Below, piece after piece: positions 13,480-24,435 of a stretch of 64,000 nt of DNA. Position numbers and translations under genes: made by a program. The notes beneath the pieces are model-generated. The model was given only the letters and a program-made list of their open reading frames with translations. It searched no databases and was not told where the DNA came from. Source of the DNA: Enoplosus armatus (taxonomy: Eukaryota > Chordata > Actinopteri > Centrarchiformes > Enoplosidae); contig NC_092184.1 of NCBI RefSeq assembly GCF_043641665.1, positions 20,473,108 through 20,537,107 on the forward strand, in the 5' to 3' direction. Numbering within the stretch: position 1 is the first letter of the stretch; each line of letters begins with the position of its first letter.

Positions 13480-13880
13480 GATGAGCCAGGAGAAGCTGAG
13501 GGAGGGTAGACAAGGAAGGAGGAAGGGAGGCAGACGGAGGAAGAGGAGAGAGAGTGTGCAGCTTTCTCAGACAGCTGGTGATGTGCAGCTGTCTAGGAGG
13601 CTGGATTACTCCCTAAAGTCTGCCCTCAGAGGGAGAGGCGAGAGGGAGAAGAAGAGAGCGAGAGAAAGAGAAATAAATAGAAATGAAGACTGAAATGGGG
13701 ACAGAGAAGGAGAGGGATGAAGACTGTGAAACAAAAGGGATTTAGGCAGGCGAGGAAAGCAGAACAGAACAAAAGAGAAACAGATGTAAGTTATTGAGAT
13801 GCAGGAAGAGAGTGAGAAAGACATGAGAGAGGGGGGATGATGGGAAAGATCATCAGAGATAAACAGCAGACAGAGGACAG
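13480..13880 (+). repeat. Purine-rich strand-asymmetric tract
   Basis: About 400 nt in which the + strand is dominated by A and G (ggaaggaggaagggaggcag and similar), without a simple repeat unit. Confidence 0.6.
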
Positions 13881-15781
13881 ATCAAAACTCATCAAATCAA
13901 CCCTGTAGATCATAATGAATACTTTTAACCTTCTGCATTTGAATGTTTTTAAATTATATTATATTTTACTGAGATATTCCCAGGACATTACCTCGGTTAT
14001 TACCATGGAATTAACCCAGTATTACCCTGTTATTAAAGATATTATCCCTTTATTACATTGTTGTTGCCTAGCTGCAATATGCAAAAAGCTACCTGCATTT
14101 GAGATTAAAAACTGGACCTTTGAAACAGTAGTTTACAAAAATATATCACACAACCTTCCACAGCTGATGAGGACCTCTAGCTCCATGTTGGCTTAAAAGA
14201 TGAGACTGAAAGTTTCTCTTTGAGCCTGGAAACAGCAGTCGACAAAAACAAGGTCCATTTAGTAGCTGTTGAGGAGGATTTTCTTCAGCAAATGGATGTG
14301 TTCTATTCTGCTAAACAATACATAAAATAAATTTCATCATCTCCAAAACATTAGAACCTACAGGTCTCTGTAGGCTCCTAAATGCTGAATATAAATATGT
14401 GTATGGTCCTCAGTATTTGAGCTTTGCACTGTCCTTCTGCTGTGTATGCAAGGTTGAGTTTTCTTTGAACTTGGCATGTCAACAACTGTCTTCCACCAAT
14501 TGAAACACTGGCCTACATGAAGTCTGATTCTGAATATTATTCTCCACCGTGTCACCAGGAACGTTTCCTGTGTCAGCTAAGATTTTGATTCTGATCAAAG
14601 TGAACATATCCTCTCTAGCTCAGAACATAATGGAGGAGTGTGTGCGAGGTCAGTACCGGCTGGAGATCAGTAGCAGATGCTGCAAAGAACAGGAACAGTA
14701 TAGCTGGCTGGCAGGCTGGTATAATAATCAGACTGTCCTCTGCCCATGTGTTCCCCTCAGACTGAACTAATATAGTTTTTGCTGGGTAATAATACCGAGA
14801 CGCAAGCTCACATTCCCCCGTAATTGATCCTGCCGGCTACCGCCACACACTAACGAGCTAAACGAGGAGGAAAGCCCTCCAAGCAACTGGAGGGTGAGAG
14901 AGGTAGAGAGGCACAGAGGGAGGGAGAGAGGGATGGTTTAGACAAGCAAATAAATGCATGTGAGTCAAACTAAGGTAAATGACGTAGAAAAGCTTCTAAT
15001 ACAAAGACAATGAGATTTTGATCCGCTGCTATGACGGCGGCATGCTGTAAGGAGATCAAAGCAGGTGGTGTAAAATGGTTGAAGAGTGCAGGAGCTGCTT
15101 GAGTATTCACTTTCTTTTTTCTCTGTATTCCAGAGAGAACGAGCAGAGAGAGAAAGAGAGAGCAGTGCGGACAGAGCACCAGTGCACGCTACCTCTTTCA
15201 TCTTTGACAACATCCACGGGGGGATTGGGCTATTGTGAATTTGGAGTGAAATATTTCAAAGGGCTGTTGGAGTAGAGCCGGGGCTGGGCCTCTTTGCTGG
15301 GTTCAGGCTGTGTTTCAGAGAGATGAAACACACCTGGTTCCCAGCCTCTCCTCTGATTAGACGAGGTTTTGTAGCCGATGCCACGGGCACTCACTGATTA
15401 ATCTGGTCTTTATTTAATGACTGACTGATAGTAGCAGATAATATTCTTCAAGCACATTTGTATCTGGCAAAGCCATCAAAGGAAGACCTTTAGTTTTTAA
15501 ATGAACTTGTCTTTTTTTTTAATCTTTTTTTTAAAGGTTTCATATTTATTCATATTATTTGTTTTCAGATGCAATGAGGAACAATTTCATCAGCTGACCT
15601 CAGTGTCAAAGGTTGCATCCTTTCAATTTAGCTTAATTAGTGTTGATAGATGTTGAGCACATGATAATGGTGGTTTTCAGCAGACAATTACATGATCGAT
15701 ATGCCTGTATACTGTGTAAATATACATCACCATACACTATACATGTTGTACTCTGATGTGCAGAGCGTAAATCTAAACCTT

Positions 15782-15839
15782 TCTCTCTCTCTCTCTCTTT
15801 TCCATGCCTTCCTCGTCTCTCTCTTGGATACAGGTAAGT
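15782..15839 (+). promoter_or_regulatory. Candidate recursive splice site
   Basis: A pyrimidine-rich tract of about 45 nt (CT repeat, ttttccatgccttcctcg, tctctctcttgg) ends in atacag at 15833 and runs directly into gtaagt at 15834-15839. A strong 3' splice site fused to a consensus 5' splice site is the signature of a zero-length recursive splicing exon. It sits in the >32.8 kb intron on the coding strand. Function is inferred. Confidence 0.5.
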
Positions 15840-16268
15840 CTTATTGATATTCTAAAATGAAAAATGTTGATTTAGTGTCCACAGAATGGGCTAATATCTG
15901 CACGTTGTGAGGACTGCACTGGTGGTTCTCCCCTGGCTTTTAATCAATATCTCTCAGATATACACTACTAATACTGTAGCAAATGAGGGGAAAGAGACAA
16001 ACGAGCTAAACTCAGCAAAGCGTAAACAATGCCCGTTTTGAAAGAGGGTGCAGGAGAAAGGCCCCGTCTGTGTGTATGTATGTGTGTGTTTATGTATTTG
16101 TGTGTTTTTCTCTGCGTGTGTGTATGCAAGCAATTGCGTGCATGCGCCTACTGTTGTCTGCCGAAACGGAGATGGAAGCTGCTGAATATTCATGGCGCCT
16201 GTGCTCGGTTGGGGCCGAGAGATAAGACGTTTATGTTCTGGCAGCCGGAGAGGGAAAGAGGGTTTGTG

Positions 16269-16270
<2 letters not shown>

Positions 16271-16322
<52 letters not shown>
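16271..16322. repeat. (TG)n microsatellite
   Basis: Perfect TG run of 52 nt. Confidence 0.95.
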
Positions 16323-16326
<4 letters not shown>

Positions 16327-16537
16327 GGGGTGGGGGGAGGCCAATGGGCGCGGCGGAGATGTGTCGACATCAGTGGTTTAATGGTTTGAATCTAACTTGG
16401 GCCAATTAAAAGGCATGCTGCGTGCACCGGGGTGGGCTCCCATTCATTTCGGGGGAAATTGAGGTTGAAATGAGCCATTGTCGGGCCACGTGGCCACTGT
16501 GCATACTGAACGGCAGGCCTGCAGTGGCTCTCCAAAA

Positions 16538-16922
16538 CGGTGGATAGAGGACAGAGGAGAGTCTTTGACTGTGGACAAGGAGAGGCACTGTTTGCTTTGA
16601 GAAAGAGAGGAAGGAGAGAGGAAAGGATGTGCACAGAGACAGAGACAGGAGCGAGGGATGGAGACAGATGCGGACAGACAGAGAGAAAGAGGAAGAAGTG
16701 GGGAGAGAATGACAAGAGGCCGGAGAAGAAGGCACAGAAAGAATGACACGTATATAAGAAAATAAGAGGGAAATGGACCAAGAAAGTAGAGAGAGGCAAA
16801 GATGATGAAAGAGGAGGGCGATATAAGAGATGTAAGGAGACAGGGAGAAAGAGACAGTAGAAAACAATGTGCACTGATATCAAAAGAAATGGGGACAAGA
16901 GACAGAGAGCAGAGAGAGAGAG
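16538..16922 (+). repeat. Purine-rich strand-asymmetric tract
   Basis: Nearly 400 nt of A/G-dominated + strand, similar to 13480-13880, ending in a short GA run. Confidence 0.6.
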
Positions 16923-17054
16923 ACCATATGGATGCATAGATCCAGAGCTTTCACAGGGGGGTGGATGGGGGTTGCCTGGCTGGTTGGTACAGTAGCTCTT
17001 GCCCTCCTGACGTCAGCTGGACAGCACGCTGTGGAAGTGCTGACTGAGCCCTGG

Positions 17055-17055
<1 letters not shown>

Positions 17056-17118
<63 letters not shown>
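17056..17118. repeat. Compound (CA)n(GA)n microsatellite
   Basis: CA run to 17084 followed without a gap by a GA run. Confidence 0.95.
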
Positions 17119-17121
<3 letters not shown>

Positions 17122-17495
17122 TGCCTGCCAAGACGATGCCTGAAAATTGTACATCACAGCATATCAAGCAAATGTGTGTGTGCGTGCGTGCGTGTTTGTG
17201 TGTCATAGACGAGGAGCTCCAAAATAACAGATGCCCTATCAGATCCCATACCCAGATAGCACAATTCCTGTCCGTGCCGTCACTCTCCATCTTCAGTGGT
17301 TTACAACATCGTTCCCAGATGAGCGCGTGTCTCTCACTGCTAACAAGCCCCTTGTCAAATAAAACAACCTAACATTTTTTCATCATCATGAGTCCTCAGC
17401 ATCCAAATCCAGATTTGAGCTGCCAGAGGCGATTATGTCACAACACTGTCCAATCGAGAGACAGATCCACACTGCTCGGTGTGTATCACTTCCTG

Positions 17496-17515
17496 CCCCC
17501 CCCCCCCCCCCCCCC
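17496..17515. repeat. Poly-C tract
   Basis: Twenty C in a row; a place where sequence length is often unreliable. Confidence 0.9.
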
Positions 17516-17810
17516 GCGTGATTGGATGATAGCGTGTGTCCCTTAGAGGCTGTGGAAGGAGTCTACATGCGACCTTTGGTTAATGTCAGACGTCACAGAC
17601 TTTTATGTCACCCCCGGATGACAACGTGACATGACAGGAATCTTTAGTGACTTTTTTTTTCCCGGAGTGTCTCCTTCACAGAGGAAAGCAGGGCCTCATC
17701 AAGGATATTCAGAGCAGCAGGGCAACATTAATTATCCTTGTGAGTGGTCTTGATGGAAGGAGGGAAGTCGTTCACAAGCGGAGTGTCTGTGTTCTTATAT
17801 GAGTATATAT

Positions 17811-17833
17811 GTGTGTGTGTGTGTGTGTGTGTG
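17811..17833. repeat. (GT)n microsatellite
   Basis: Short perfect GT run. Confidence 0.9.
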
Positions 17834-18769
17834 ACCCTGAGGACCACCATAGAGAGCACTGACAGAGGACAGGGGAAGTATCTAGGGTGATTTCATCTCC
17901 ACTGCCAGACATCAACTTAGACTTTCAGCATCTCAGAGTTTTTTTTTTGTTTTTGTTCTTTTTGATATGTATCTCTTTGACGAAAGCCTGAGTCCACCAG
18001 ATACAAAGCACTTTTCTCAAAGCACAAAGAAAAAGCCCTCTATTACTGCAGTAGCACAGCTTTCGAGTGTGTTCGGCGAGCAAAATGGACATGGTAAAGT
18101 CTACAGAAGTTCACAAAAAAAAAAAACAGCATTAATATTTCAAACCTGAAAACTTTGAGAGAAGAGACTGAGGGCAGGAGGAGCAGACGTGACACAAAAG
18201 AGGGAGTGAAAAAGGTGGATATGATATCAAGACTGAACATCACTTAGGAATGGTCTCTTTCAAACTTTAATGCACAAAGTTACTATGGATAGATCTTTAA
18301 TATAAGCTTTTATAGTATCATGCCTAATTTCTGATGCTTCATTTTTGAAGAACTGACCAAATTAGGAAATTTTGCTTGGCTGTCAGTGAAATAATGTAAC
18401 ATTTTACAAAAGGATTTTCCTGGTGGCATCTGTAGGTTTGTCAACAATCTTCTCAGACATCACAGACTTGTCCTGTCTGAATATCCTGCTATGAGAGAGG
18501 GCAGGTCCAGTCCTCATGAAGGGAAGCATAGTTGTAAGTGGGCATGTTTGCAGTTCATGGGGACTCGATCTAACATATTGTACAGTTTGTTTGTCATCTG
18601 TTCTCCTGCTGGAGCCTCAGATTCCCTTTCTTCCTTTCTTCACATTTTCTGACTTGCTCCTTCTCTCTTGGCTGTCTTCCTCTCTCTGCAAACACTAACT
18701 TTTATTAGCGCCTGCATTTAACACAACAGACACTAGCACTCGGCCCTGCCATGTTTTCCTCTCCCTAAC

Positions 18770-18798
18770 ATCCCTGTGACCTGCTCTCTCAGGTAAAT
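18770..18798 (+). promoter_or_regulatory. Weaker recursive-splice-like site
   Basis: The acceptor-like run ctgctctctcag ends at 18792 and is followed at once by gtaaat (18793-18798). Same layout as the site at 15834 but with a poorer donor and a broken pyrimidine tract. Confidence 0.25.
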
Positions 18799-19843
18799 TA
18801 GGGCCTGAGGCGAGTGTGTAATCCAGAAGACGTTTCTGACCCTTTTACATGCTTTATTGAGTCATTTCCCATAAAGAGTAATAGGGCTGCATTGTGAAAT
18901 GGGTTTTATTGTTGCTCCTGTTGCTTAATATCGAAGCACAGACATGATAATTTCGCTGGGGGCCGAATCTGTCACAAGCGTGATATGCCGTTATGTAGGT
19001 TATTTCAAGTTGCCATTTACTGTAGGCCAGATTTAACCTAGATTCTTAACAGGATCATTCGTCTTAATTCACTCTATTATTGCTCAGTAAAGTCTGGAGA
19101 GGATGCACATAGCATCTTTTTTTTGCAGTTATGAGATTTTCGCCACAGATAAAAAACAAAAAGCAGGAAGAAAAAATATAATTTGTATCACAGAGTGGTA
19201 TTATTCATTGTGATAAAACTGCATACCAGCTTTTGTAACTTCTTGCTTAAAATCTTTTATCAGCTGTATGGCTAAATAATATTAGCACTGCTTTGCATCG
19301 CAGCTAGTATGTTGGGATCTTAACAGGATTGTATATCTGCTGACCTTTTCCAAAAGCTTTTAAAAGGGCAGCCATCAATAATGCTATATTCCACAATCTC
19401 AGTTTAATTTATGACGAATGCTGTCAATACTTTTGATAGCATGCCTTTTCTCAGAGAAACATTCGATAGATAGATTTATATGCTGTTCTTTAGGCTGCAT
19501 TCAGCTCTTCAAGTGTGACTATGTTTTTAGTTCATACTGGTGTTTGTTTGTCTTGTGTTGACCAGTGACTGGGATACATAATTTATCCACCCATGAGTTG
19601 CTATTATGCCACAGCTCCGAGACAGGACAGCATCTCACTCGCTGAGGACTCAAGCTATTTTCCATTCATATCTATCTTTGACATGGATTTGAAAATAATG
19701 GAAGATTGTGTCAGAGATTGTGTTGTGTGTTGCAGGAGATTGACCCACAGCTTGATGCTTGAGATATGTGAGCAGAGTGTGTGGACGGATCGATGGTATT
19801 GTGGTGTTGTTGTAGCTTAGGGTAGACTTGCTGGATATGACAT

Positions 19844-19870
19844 TGTGTGTGTGTGTGTGTGTGTGTGTGT
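19844..19870. repeat. (TG)n microsatellite
   Basis: Perfect TG run. Confidence 0.93.
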
Positions 19871-21999
19871 CCTGAATTCTTCCCGTATTTGCTGACAGGT
19901 GGGCTTAAGGGGCATGTTTTCGTAAAGTCTGGAGCAGAGACGGCTCCAGAATTCACTGGGAGGGAACTTACTGACAAAAGAAAAAAAGCATGATGGATAT
20001 ACACCAATTTCCCAATATGAGTAGAATACTGTAAATGTAAGATATTTATTCATTTATTTATAGATTTAAGGTTATAATAGGGCTTTCTCACAGCAGACAT
20101 TTTGACTTGTCATAGTAGGAAAGGCACTAGCATCAACAATGGTTCCATTCAATTCAGGTGTCCCAGTAAGCATCAGCATGCACAATACCAGGACCCTGAA
20201 ACTGAAGCAGCTAAATGAAATTCTCTATCATTACTTTTATTATTAACAGCTGTTCCTACTGCTTTTCCTACTGTGACATGTAAAAATTATCTTCCATTAT
20301 TCCAGTATCCGTAGGACTTTTATTGGATAGTATCCATTTTTTGACACCGTTTATGTCAGACAGTTCATTGTTGCTGCCGGGGTAACTGCTAAAGGTGTTT
20401 ATTGCACTTCAGACAGAACTCAGGGACCCGTAGTATTGAAACACAATTAGTAGTCAAAGGTGTCGCCAAAGCAATGAGGAATGACATCTTGAGGAATATA
20501 ACTTTATTGCATGATATAGCAACATGAAATTGCACATGTACATAATAGGCCTAAATTCAGTTAAAAAAAACAATGGTTTTCATCCAACTGACAGAAAAAT
20601 ATGACCACTATGGTGTGAAGCACACAGCTTATATCTTAAAATGTTTAGTGCTTATCAAACATTATTACACTGAAAATAAAATTGTGGTGAGAAGCTGAGA
20701 GTTCACAGAGGCAGTATAGCTTACTCTGCACAGCTACAGCTTGTATAAATCGCTAATGTGGATTCCTTTCAGAAAAATGCTCAATGAGATGGATTAGAGG
20801 GTCAAGATCTTGGCATCGGTTGTCTCCCCAGCAACGGGTGAGGCCTGAAGTCCTGTCTCATTAGTGCATTTTTTACCCTCGCCAGCCTGCACCCTTGCAG
20901 TTGATATAATGACGCTGAGAGCTTCGGGTTGTGTCATTGTAAGAGGTTTGTAGGTGTCCACTAGTCCACATCTCAGTGTTGGAGCTGAAGGCAGATGTCA
21001 GCAGTTGTCGAGACATACATGTACAGTAGCTGCTGGACAAAACACACATTTTTTCTTGTGGTTTGTTGCTCATTTGTGTACGTTTTCTGTGTCTACTGTA
21101 TGTGCTTTTAGTGTTTACAGTGTGTGCTTGCATGTCTGTGTGTAACACTGCAGCACATGCAGGTGCAGTCTGTCTTTATTACACTATACGTGTATATCAG
21201 TATGTCATAGTATGTGTGCTTTAGCCTGTGCAGAGCAAGCCAAGGAATCGATTATTGAGGGGGCCTGACAGCTCTGCTCGCCGGATGCAGTAGAATACAT
21301 ACTGTAGCGAGGGAGCGCCATCAGTTGCCCTGACAACACCAGCGCCTGTCAACACCTCCGTCTTAATAGTGACAAATTGTACTTATTACATCAGCGTTAA
21401 TTCCCCCCGATCTCCCTCAGATGAAGATACTTAGCCCCGCGCTGATCAAATTGTGTCAGCATAATTACTGGGAACAGAACCCTATTAAAAACCAGGGCCT
21501 CAGACGCACTGTCCAGACTCATCCACAGGCCTATCACTCAACATGCATCTCTGCGTAGGAAGTAAAGGAGGGGGGGTTAGAGGGTAGAGGAAGGCAGGGA
21601 GATGGGAAAATGAGGGGGATGAGGAAGGAGGGAGGGAGAATGTTATTCTGAGGCAGTCGTATGCACAAAGGCTGCCGGAGTCGTCCACCTTTAACATTGT
21701 TTGACCGACGCACCAGTGCTGAATCCTCGAGAGAAACATCTTCAAAAAGAAAACAACTGAAGGATGTTCAAACAACGTATTAAAACTTTCTTTCTCTCCA
21801 AAAACTACAACAACAAGTGGAGGTGAAGATTGGATATGTCCGTACATCAGCAAGAAATAATAATATTTCATTACAAACGGCTGAAGATCTTTAAAGCAGC
21901 TATAAACGTTTGTATTAACATGAGTACTACTAACATGTTAAAGTGGTCGCTGGTAGTGATTAACCCACAAAGAATTATCACCCAACTCTTCCCCTTAGC

Positions 22000-22337
22000 T
22001 CTGAGGAGCGTTTAAGCATCTTTCAGCTCTTTGTTTTGGTTTTAACTTTGATGTTTTTGTTAATTCTCCCCGCTTGTTGTTTTCAGCTCCAGCAGGCAGC
22101 TGTTTTCAGGGAACAAGCTCATAGAACACAAGAACATAGTGCAGCATTTAGCAGCTAAAGAGCCAGATAGTTCTCTCAGGAGTTGGTGGATACCAAAAAC
22201 AGAGCTAAAGTAGAGTGAATATTGGACTCATATTTGCCTGCCGACCAGAAACATGACTCCAGATTAATGGTAAATGTTGCTCCGTAAATGCAGGATGTGT
22301 AATAAGAGAAGATTGTGTTTAGGTTTATAGCTTGTTT
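22000..22337 (+). mobile_element. Interspersed repeat, family B, copy 1
   Basis: Shares an ordered series of strings with 51975-52388: tctttcagctc, cagcaggcag, gcatttagcagct-aagagccagat, ctcaggag-tggtgga, atattggactca and gtttatagcttg. Two copies 30 kb apart in the same orientation show a dispersed non-coding element. Confidence 0.6.
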
Positions 22338-22794
22338 TTGCAGCGTGCAGCTATTATTGTAAGTATTGCTTGCATTCTGAATTGGACAAGTTAATTATTA
22401 ATTAATCATAAATAATCATGGTCTTTATAAATTTCCTACAGATCTACGATCAGAATATGTAACACTAAAAAGCGGCACACCTAGGGGTTTGAATATTGCC
22501 AAAATGGGATTCTCCTTTCCCCCACAGTGAGAGGAAATCATTGTTTGATGGAACAATTTCATTTATCTGTCGGGGAGAGGAGTTTTATTGGGAAGTCAGA
22601 TGAGGAAACATGGGGTCCCTTTGGGGGGTGGGGGGCAGGAAGTCAGTAAATGTGGACTATACAAAAAACAAATGATTAAAATTTGAAATTTCATTAAAGC
22701 TTCAGCCTAGTTTTACAATAACTGCAATTACCATAAGCAATTTTCACAGCTCTATAGATATGGATTTAGCATTGCCAGTAGCTCAACAGTGAAT

Positions 22795-22798
<4 letters not shown>

Positions 22799-22829
<31 letters not shown>

Positions 22830-22838
22830 CTCTCTCTC
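22799..22838. repeat. (TC)n microsatellite
   Basis: TC run with one interrupting G. Confidence 0.95.
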
Positions 22839-22977
22839 ACTGTGTTGGTCCTGAATGGTGCTGGAATGGAATTCACAAATTAGTGTCGTCTGATGGAAAT
22901 GTGCTAATTGCTGTTGTTAAGCTGCTGCAATAATTAGGTTATGATGGCAGACTGCTACACATGTTGCACACACACAA

Positions 22978-22980
<3 letters not shown>

Positions 22981-23008
<28 letters not shown>
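22981..23008. repeat. (CA)n microsatellite
   Basis: Perfect CA run, preceded by an imperfect one. Confidence 0.95.
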
Positions 23009-24377
23009 GGCCAAAGCCAACATCCTCTCTCCAGTATGGTTGAAATAGAAGGCTAGATTTAATTACTCATTTTACTATCTATCTGTGAGTATAATTTTCC
23101 AGACATAGAGTCAAACGCAGAGTGCAACAGTTGACAACAGTTTCTCCTGCTGTTGGTTAGAGGGACGCTTTTTTTAAATTACAGTAGACTGTAATGTAGT
23201 AACGCTAAGTAAATGATTAGATTAGTTAGGTGGCCATTTGGCTGTGGAAATATGCGTGTAGCAAGTCGACAGAGACAAAGCATCACGGCAGGAGGATAAA
23301 GGTTGGTGCAGCATGATGAGCTGGTATCTTCTTCCTCCTTGAGACAGATCAACCTTTGTAGCAATGCAGGTAGAGTGACAGTGGACCTACTTGAACATAA
23401 CCCCAGCTCCAACATTGCACTCTTTCTATACAGGTGACAGGTCCTTCATAGCTAAAAACATGCTAAACAAGCTACAACAAGCTAAACACAAGCAAACATA
23501 ACATAACATAACACCTTGTAGAGGGAATGTGCTGTGAGAACTGCAAAGCTGGTGCTAAATATCCATTTGATGCCTATTGTCCTTTGTTCATCATCTGAAC
23601 TTGCTTGTCTTCATGAGCATCTAAATAGCGAGGGCCTTCAATCTGCTACAGCAGTGAATGAACAAAGACTTCAGCATCTTTAGTCCCTTCTAAATAAGTA
23701 TACAATGATGGCATTAAATGAGCAAGCATACTTTCTTAATGGTGTGCTGTTGAACATGGTAGCATATGACAGTCACAATGGGGAACATTTGTAACTTTCT
23801 GAGACCAATCGTGCGAGGGGAGAATCTAGTTGTGCACTGTTGAGCACACCAGTATCTGAGGCTGTGGTAGTCACACTGATGTTATTTGTGCCTACCTGCG
23901 ACTGTACCTTGAGTGTGTCTTTCTTTAATGTTTCTTGCTTTCTAACTAATCTGGTTGGGTGGTTGGTCACATAACTGTGTTTTAAACGTCAATAATATCA
24001 AATTCAATCCCCATCGTGTGTGCATACGAGGTGTAAACCACGTCTGTGTTGACTTGCTTACACTTCATGTGAATAACTTTGAGGAAGAAAACATGTAGAC
24101 GCAGGTGAAGCATGCTAGTTATTTTTTTGATGTGATGTCAGTGGTTATTGTCTCCTGATAGCATCATGTCTATCCTGCTGCCTTAAACTTGTGTTGTTGT
24201 TGTTGTCGATGCTGCTGTCCTGACACTCTTCACTGCACAGACTCGCTTAGCAACATGCTGTTTAATGGCTCTGGGCTTCAGCAGAGATTACTGGATTGCT
24301 AACCTCATCAAAGACATCAACAACCCCCAGACTCTTTAACCTTGGAGACCTGACTCTCCTTTTCAGCAGTTTTTGTG

Positions 24378-24379
<2 letters not shown>

Positions 24380-24430
<51 letters not shown>
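24380..24430. repeat. (TG)n microsatellite
   Basis: Perfect TG run of about 51 nt. Confidence 0.95.
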
Positions 24431-24435
<5 letters not shown>

